Positions 8,037 to 12,002 of a DNA stretch of 12,002 nucleotides are shown here, one piece after another (positions within the stretch are counted from its first letter, which is position 1; every line of letters begins with the position of its first letter). The position numbers were made by a program, and so were the translations under genes. Under the pieces are notes generated by a model. That model worked only from the letters and a program-made list of their open reading frames with translations. It was not told the DNA's origin and ran no database searches. Source of the stretch: Gonium pectorale (Eukaryota > Chlorophyta > Chlorophyceae > Chlamydomonadales > Volvocaceae); assembly GCA_001584585.1 (NCBI GenBank), contig LSYV01000013.1:862034-874035 (forward strand). The letters are read 5' to 3'.

Positions 8037-10234
8037 CTACTCCGCCTTGCCGCCCTTGCCTGCGCGCAGCCTCTCGCTCTCGGCCCGCTGCCGCTCGGCC
8101 CGCGCGTAGGCGGCGTCCTTTACCCGGTACAGCAGGGCCACCAGTCCGAACGCCAACCAATGCACCAAGTAGAGGCCCAAGTAGGCGGCGGGCGCCCAGG
8201 GCTTGGAGGTGTCCAGAAAGGGGTACAGCCACCTGGGGGCATCAGGGCGGCGGGGACTGGGCTCAAAAGGTGGTGGGAGGCAAGGACCGGAGGGGTTGTT
8301 GAGCGTGCGCATGCTTGTAGTGTGACCGCGCGAAAGGGCGGGAGGGGCGGAGAGGGCGAGAAGGGCAGGCAGGTGGGTAGGGCGAAGGTGGGGGGGGGGT
8401 AGAGGGTTGGAAGACATTCTCAGTAGAGAAGCCCTGGGGCGCATAGAGCTCCCGACCGTTAACAACTGGCTGAGCGCTGCGGGTGGAAGGGAGGGGCCAG
8501 GGTCCCCAGTGAGCGCACTCCCGGTTATTGCCCGGTGGTCCTGTGCATTTATGGACCACATAGCCGGGTGGTTTGACGGGTTTATTAGCCCGAACCGGCC
8601 GAATCCCTGGCTGACTGTGTTCCCAAGCCCAAGCCCAAGCCCAAGAAGGTGGGGGGGGGGCCGTCACGATGGGAGATGACGCAAGCGCGGGTGCCGTCGC
8701 TCAACGTGTGCGGCGCCACACCCCGTCAACCTTTCCGCATTACCTTGCTGAAATGTGGGTGCCCACCCCGCGTGCGGGCACACCGTGAGGCCTCCCCCAG
8801 GACCACCGGAAGCGCACGCGTCCCTCTCTCACCTCCAGCACTCTCGCGACCCCACTCCGTCCCCTCCACGCGTCACTGCACCATCTTCCTCCATGCAGCC
8901 TATGCCCCCGTCCTGCCCCATCTTCTCCGTTGCACCCCCTGCCGCCCTGCCGGCGCCGCCGCAGGCGCCGTCGAAAGGGCACAGCGCACCATTTCAGCAC
9001 CTGTGCGCCCCCGCCCCACCGCGCCCCCACTCCGGGCCGCGCCGCTCACTTTCCGGTGGCTGCGTGCCAGCAGTGCGCCCACAGCGCGAAGAGCAGCGAC
9101 CACAGGCCCAGGGGGCCCACCGCGTGGAAGGCGAGACGGTGGCGGTTGAGGAACAGGTCGGCCCATATGAACAGCGCGTTCAGTCCGTGCTGGTTGTAGG
9201 ACGTGAACGTCAGCAGCAGGCGCCTGCGGGAGGAGATGACAGGAGGTGGACGGAGGGCCAGATGCGAGGGGGCGCAGCAGACTGCTCGCAAGCGCGACCT
9301 CAAAGCGGGCGGCATAGCGAGCCACGCGGGAACGTTTGGGGAGGCCAGCAGCAGGCGCCTGGAGGGGCGGGGGTTTACGAGGTTGAGAAGTGACACGGGC
9401 AGGGGCGGGAGCGGGGGTGGGCATGCACAAGCACGGAAGCTGATCCCCATGCCCCAGACACAGGCAAACGTACCCAGCGACACCCTGCCGCTGCCCTCTG
9501 TGCTCAAGCAAAAGCACGGGAGCAACGAAACTCCTTACGGACTCGGCCCCCGCCCCCGCCCTTTGCCCCTGCAAACCTCACTTTATAATCCGCTCAATCT
9601 CGGGCGTCTGCGGCCCGCGCGACAGCATGGGGTACAGCACCCCCCAGCACACCGCATCCACGATGATCACCGTCGAGCTGTTGATCAGGAACAGCGCATG
9701 GCAGGCGCGGGACAGCGCACTGGGCGCGCGCAAGACCACTGCTCCCGACACCTCCGCATCCGATCCCGCATCTGCATCCGCGTTTGGGTCTGAGCCTGGC
9801 GCTGCTGCACCGCCCGCCGCCGCGCGGCCGTTGGCGTGTACGGGCGCGACCGACGACTGCGCCTTGGCCGCCACCTTCCTCTCAGCCTTCGCGCAGAGAG
9901 CCGAGGCTGCTGCCGCCAGCGCAAAATAGAGCCCGAGCAGCCACCAGTTCCAGATCGTGTAGAACTTGAAGACGTAGGGCCCCAAGCGGAGCAGCTGGGT
10001 GAGCCCCATGGCGAAAATGTAGATGGCGAGGGAGGCGCGGAAGATCGCGAGGCGGGAGGCGGGCAGCGCGGGGCTGGTGCCGGCCTCGAAGAGGGTGGCG
10101 GGCGGGCTGGCCGACCCATGGTTCGCGCGGGACAGCGTGGGGCGGGCAACCGCAATGTAGGCGCTGGTCAGCCCGGAGAGGGCCAAGACCAGGTGGGACT
10201 TGGTGATGGACGAAGGAGAGGAGGAGGGGAGCAT
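8037..10234 (-). CDS. Multi-pass membrane protein, Rolling-stone / plant PTHR12242-like family
   Basis: The function is not known biochemically; animal Rolling stone is linked to myoblast fusion and plant members are uncharacterised membrane proteins. Exons are 10234-9582, 9223-9050 and 8232-8037, joining to 340 codons ending in TAG. About seven hydrophobic segments are visible near residues 14-31, 62-84, 91-113, 177-204, 229-244, 250-271 and 291-312. Family-like motifs are KFYTIWNWWLLGLYF (90-104), TSYNQHGLNALFIWADLFLN (225-244), H251, and WLYPFLDTSKPWAP (277-290) built across the second splice. The loop at 114-176 is long and low in complexity, with an Asp-Ala-rich run. The C-terminus (315-340) is charged and helix-like. 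I chose the ATG at 10234 because the sequence just upstream is CT-rich like a 5' UTR; an in-frame ATG at 10399 would add 55 Pro-rich residues. A FAR-17a/AIG1-type relation is a weaker alternative. Confidence 0.82.
8415..8443. repeat. Short dispersed repeat, copy 1
   Basis: This segment inside intron 2 matches 11566-11593 in the same orientation with 24 of 29 aligned positions identical and one single-base gap. The shared core is TAGAGA, then GCC, then TG and GGCGCA. It may be a decayed mobile repeat or chance similarity. Confidence 0.35.
8622..8645 (-). repeat. Four CCCAAG units forming a G-quadruplex motif on the transcript strand
   Basis: CCCAAG repeats four times without interruption. On the minus strand, the sense strand of the surrounding gene, this gives four GGG tracts each separated by CTT, the textbook G3N3 quadruplex pattern. 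It lies in the middle of intron 2, so the motif would be in the pre-mRNA but not the mature mRNA. Confidence 0.9.
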
Positions 10235-10378
10235 GGGCGGGAGGGGGGGAAGGGGAGGAGGGGTTGAAACAGGGGCTTGGCGAGGGGAAGGGCGGAGCTG
10301 CGGCGGCGAGGGTGTTGGGGGGCCTAACAGGGCAGGGCGGGACAACCCGCGCGGTAGGGAGTTATTATTATCAGATGA

Positions 10379-10396
10379 CGCCACGAAAACGTGGCG
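10379..10396. repeat. Small perfect hairpin near the upstream ATG of the membrane protein gene
   Basis: CGCCACG and CGTGGCG pair exactly around an AAAA loop, just before the alternative in-frame ATG at 10399. It follows an AT-rich patch (GTTATTATTATC, 10361-10372) and a TGACG core (10376-10380), so it may belong to the promoter of the membrane protein gene. Small hairpins are common by chance. Confidence 0.3.
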
Positions 10397-10411
10397 CATG
10401 CAGAGGCGCAA

Positions 10412-12002
10412 GGGCGGGTTGTCTCGTAGAGCGTAACTGGTTGGGTTGGCACGCCAACGTGGCCGAACAGCAGCCAGGGTCCGCGCTTCGGTTCTATGGG
10501 AGCTGAGCGCTTCAACCTTGCACGTGAGCGCTCACTTGGCGCCGTGCGAGCCGGTGCCAGTGCCCGGTGGTTGCATATTGCCCAGTGGCTCTCGCACACC
10601 TGAAGTGTCGATGATGTCCGCAATTGCTCCATGGTGTCCTACAGGTCGCTTAGACACGCACAGCGGCGGCAATCAGGCTTCTTCGTGGCTCGCGACGGTT
10701 CGGACCAGAACGCTGCTTTCACCCTACTTGCATAATCAAACGCGCGCGATAGTGCGCGTGTATGATAATAGCGTGCAGATGTTTGGTGTTGCGTTGTCCG
10801 CCGAGTGTCGTTCATCCGTCGTTGGCGACTTGGCGTTGGGATAGGCAGGACCCACGCAACCGCCTCAGCCGGACTGCATTGCACCATTGATCGCCACGTA
10901 TGCAGCTTGAACGCCAGACACAAACTGCTCGCCTGCCCCAGCCCGGGTCATCACGAACGCTGTATGCATCCAGTGCATGTAGCATAACGACGATGCCGCA
11001 ATAGGCATTTTAACACCGCGTGCGAGGCGAACCCGGCCATGTTGCTGCGCGCCGCGCCGCTCACCACCAGTGGGCGACCCGTGCTGGAGCCCGGGGAGGT
11101 GGAGGTTAGCCTTCTTGACAAGGTGGGGGATGGGGTTACAGCCGTGGGGTGGAGCGGGCACACGGGCGGCACAGGGCGGGGTCCGGCGGTTGGGGTGGGT
11201 AAGGTCCCGACAGAGGAACCTCGGCCCGGGCCCTTACCAACGCCCTGCACACGCCCTTCGAAGCAACCTGTACGCATCTCAGATAGATGCGCGCCTCCCA
11301 GCCGTGTATGTTGGGCCCAGCCAGCACGCCTGTGCCCATGGCTACCCTCTGCGGCTGCTGCCTCCGCCTCCCCCCTCCCATGGTGCGCGCTGCGCCCACG
11401 GCCGCCCCGGCGCCTGATACCCCTGCCCGGCCTGCGCCCGGCCGGCACCACCAATTGGCGACTGGGGAACGGGGAAGGGCGCAGCACGCCGTGCGGCCGT
11501 CAAGGGATAATCAACACGGGTGGTCCCTCCCGGGCTGACCGGGGAGGGGTCCGAGTAGGAAAAGGCACTCTCATTAGAGAGGCCTGAGGCGCAGGCCGCC
11601 CCGGACCACCGACCGGGGGCGTGGGGCAGAGGGGCCGCTGCCGGCCTGCCCTTGCCGGTGGATGTAGGCAAAGGGCTGCCTGGGCAAAGCGGCAATGGGC
11701 GAGGGAGCTCTCCTCACCCCTCTGCGGGAGCGGGGCGGCCCGCGGGGGCTGCGTCGTGTTGTGCTGTGCGGCGGGCTGCGATGCTGGCAGCCCGCAGCTC
11801 TGCGGGGGCGGCTAGGGGCAGCGCAGGAAGGATGGTGTGCCGGCCTGCGGGCGGCGGGCCTTCGGGCCGGCCAGCTCGGGGCGAGCCGGCGCTCGCACGC
11901 CCCTCTCGCGACGCAGGGCCCCGCTTACACCGGCAGGCGCCCTGCTGGAGCCGCCATGGACGGCCGGCGCCGCGTGCCCCGGGCAACGCGTCACATGTCG
12001 TC
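10412..12002. other. Region without an assignable gene; exon-like blocks on both strands
   Basis: From about 11040 onward the sequence is very GC-rich, so open frames are long on both strands and carry little information. Blocks that look exon-like on the minus strand include 11339-11238 (encoding GPNIHGWEARIYLR, ending at a GTAAGG donor) and a stretch near 11115-11070 before a GTGAGC donor. On the plus strand, 11067-11121 encodes GRPVLEPGEVEVSLLDK between an acceptor-like CAG and AAG-GTGGGG. I could not join any of these into a consistent gene. From 10412 to 11040 I see no credible gene. Confidence 0.45.
11566..11593. repeat. Short dispersed repeat, copy 2
   Basis: This is the partner of the segment at 8415-8443, about 3.1 kb away in the same orientation. 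On the minus strand both copies read as similar peptides (GFSTENVF and GLSNESAF), so a duplicated coding fragment is also possible. Nothing else in the neighbourhood aligns clearly. Confidence 0.35.

Larger units (their letters stand above)
8233..9049 (-). other. Intron 2 of the membrane protein gene, 817 bases
   Basis: The donor is AA followed by GTGAGC, and the acceptor is GCCCCCAG followed by GTGGCTG. Splicing restores the motif GKWLYPFLD. It is far longer than the other introns in the window (95 to 358 bases). It holds four CCCAAG units, two long G runs on the plus strand (about 8390-8398 and 8650-8660), a hairpin (GTGGTCC at 8535-8541 with GGACCAC at 8553-8559), and a 29-base segment resembling 11566-11593. 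Purine bias changes strand inside it, so it may contain an insertion. Confidence 0.75.

Noticed and set aside
7474..8232. 252-codon minus-strand frame
   Set aside because: It overlaps the last membrane protein exon in another frame and runs on through purine-rich 3' sequence. The translation is Gly/Arg-rich without family features.
7677..8402. 241-codon plus-strand frame
   Set aside because: It covers the pyrimidine-rich stretch and the antisense of exon 3. Pro/Ser/Arg-rich translation follows from base composition, and exon 3 on the minus strand encodes the conserved YPFLD motif.
10739..10758. Inverted repeat ACGCGC/GCGCGT
   Set aside because: A six-base stem of alternating C and G is common by chance in this composition and has no context.

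Overview
The window looks like nuclear DNA from a eukaryotic alga, most likely a green alga. Both recognisable genes are split by spliceosomal introns of 95 to 817 bases. One encodes a plastid-type RelA/SpoT homologue, and the coding sequence is GC-rich. No bacterial operon structure, tRNA, rRNA, CRISPR array or autonomous transposon was recognised. The green-algal assignment is an inference: it rests on gene type, intron density and one UGUAA-type poly(A) signal, not on a species marker.

Both supported genes are on the minus strand. The first (6113 down to 2753, seven exons, 745 codons) is a (p)ppGpp synthetase/hydrolase homologue (RSH) with a transit-peptide-like N-terminus, an HD domain, a synthetase domain and a TGS domain. 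Its synthetase residues are intact. Its HD domain has lost the HD signature (HE instead) and the following acidic pair, so I read it as a plastid enzyme that makes but does not degrade (p)ppGpp. The second (10234 down to 8037, three exons, 340 codons) is a multi-pass membrane protein of the Rolling-stone / plant-TMEM (PTHR12242-like) type, whose biochemical role is unknown. The two genes are neighbours in the same direction; nothing suggests they work together.

Region by region: 1-2640 has no gene I can assign, only weak ORFs and microsatellites. 2650-2654 is a possible poly(A) signal for the RSH gene. 2753-6113 is the RSH gene. 6114-6450 is its upstream region, with a 12-bp palindrome of TGACGT half-sites and two overlapping E2F-like sites. 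6451-8036 is intergenic, with a perfect 32-bp palindrome at 6884-6915, a weak plus-strand ORF and a long pyrimidine-rich stretch. 8037-10234 is the membrane protein gene, with an 817-base intron holding a G-quadruplex-type repeat. 10235-12002 holds the upstream region of that gene and then GC-rich sequence with several exon-like blocks on both strands that I cannot join into a gene.

I found no clear new multi-gene system. The strongest points for follow-up are the hydrolase-dead, synthetase-intact RSH, the uniform phase-0 structure of its introns including one GC-AG intron, the regulatory cluster upstream of it, and the 32-bp palindrome.
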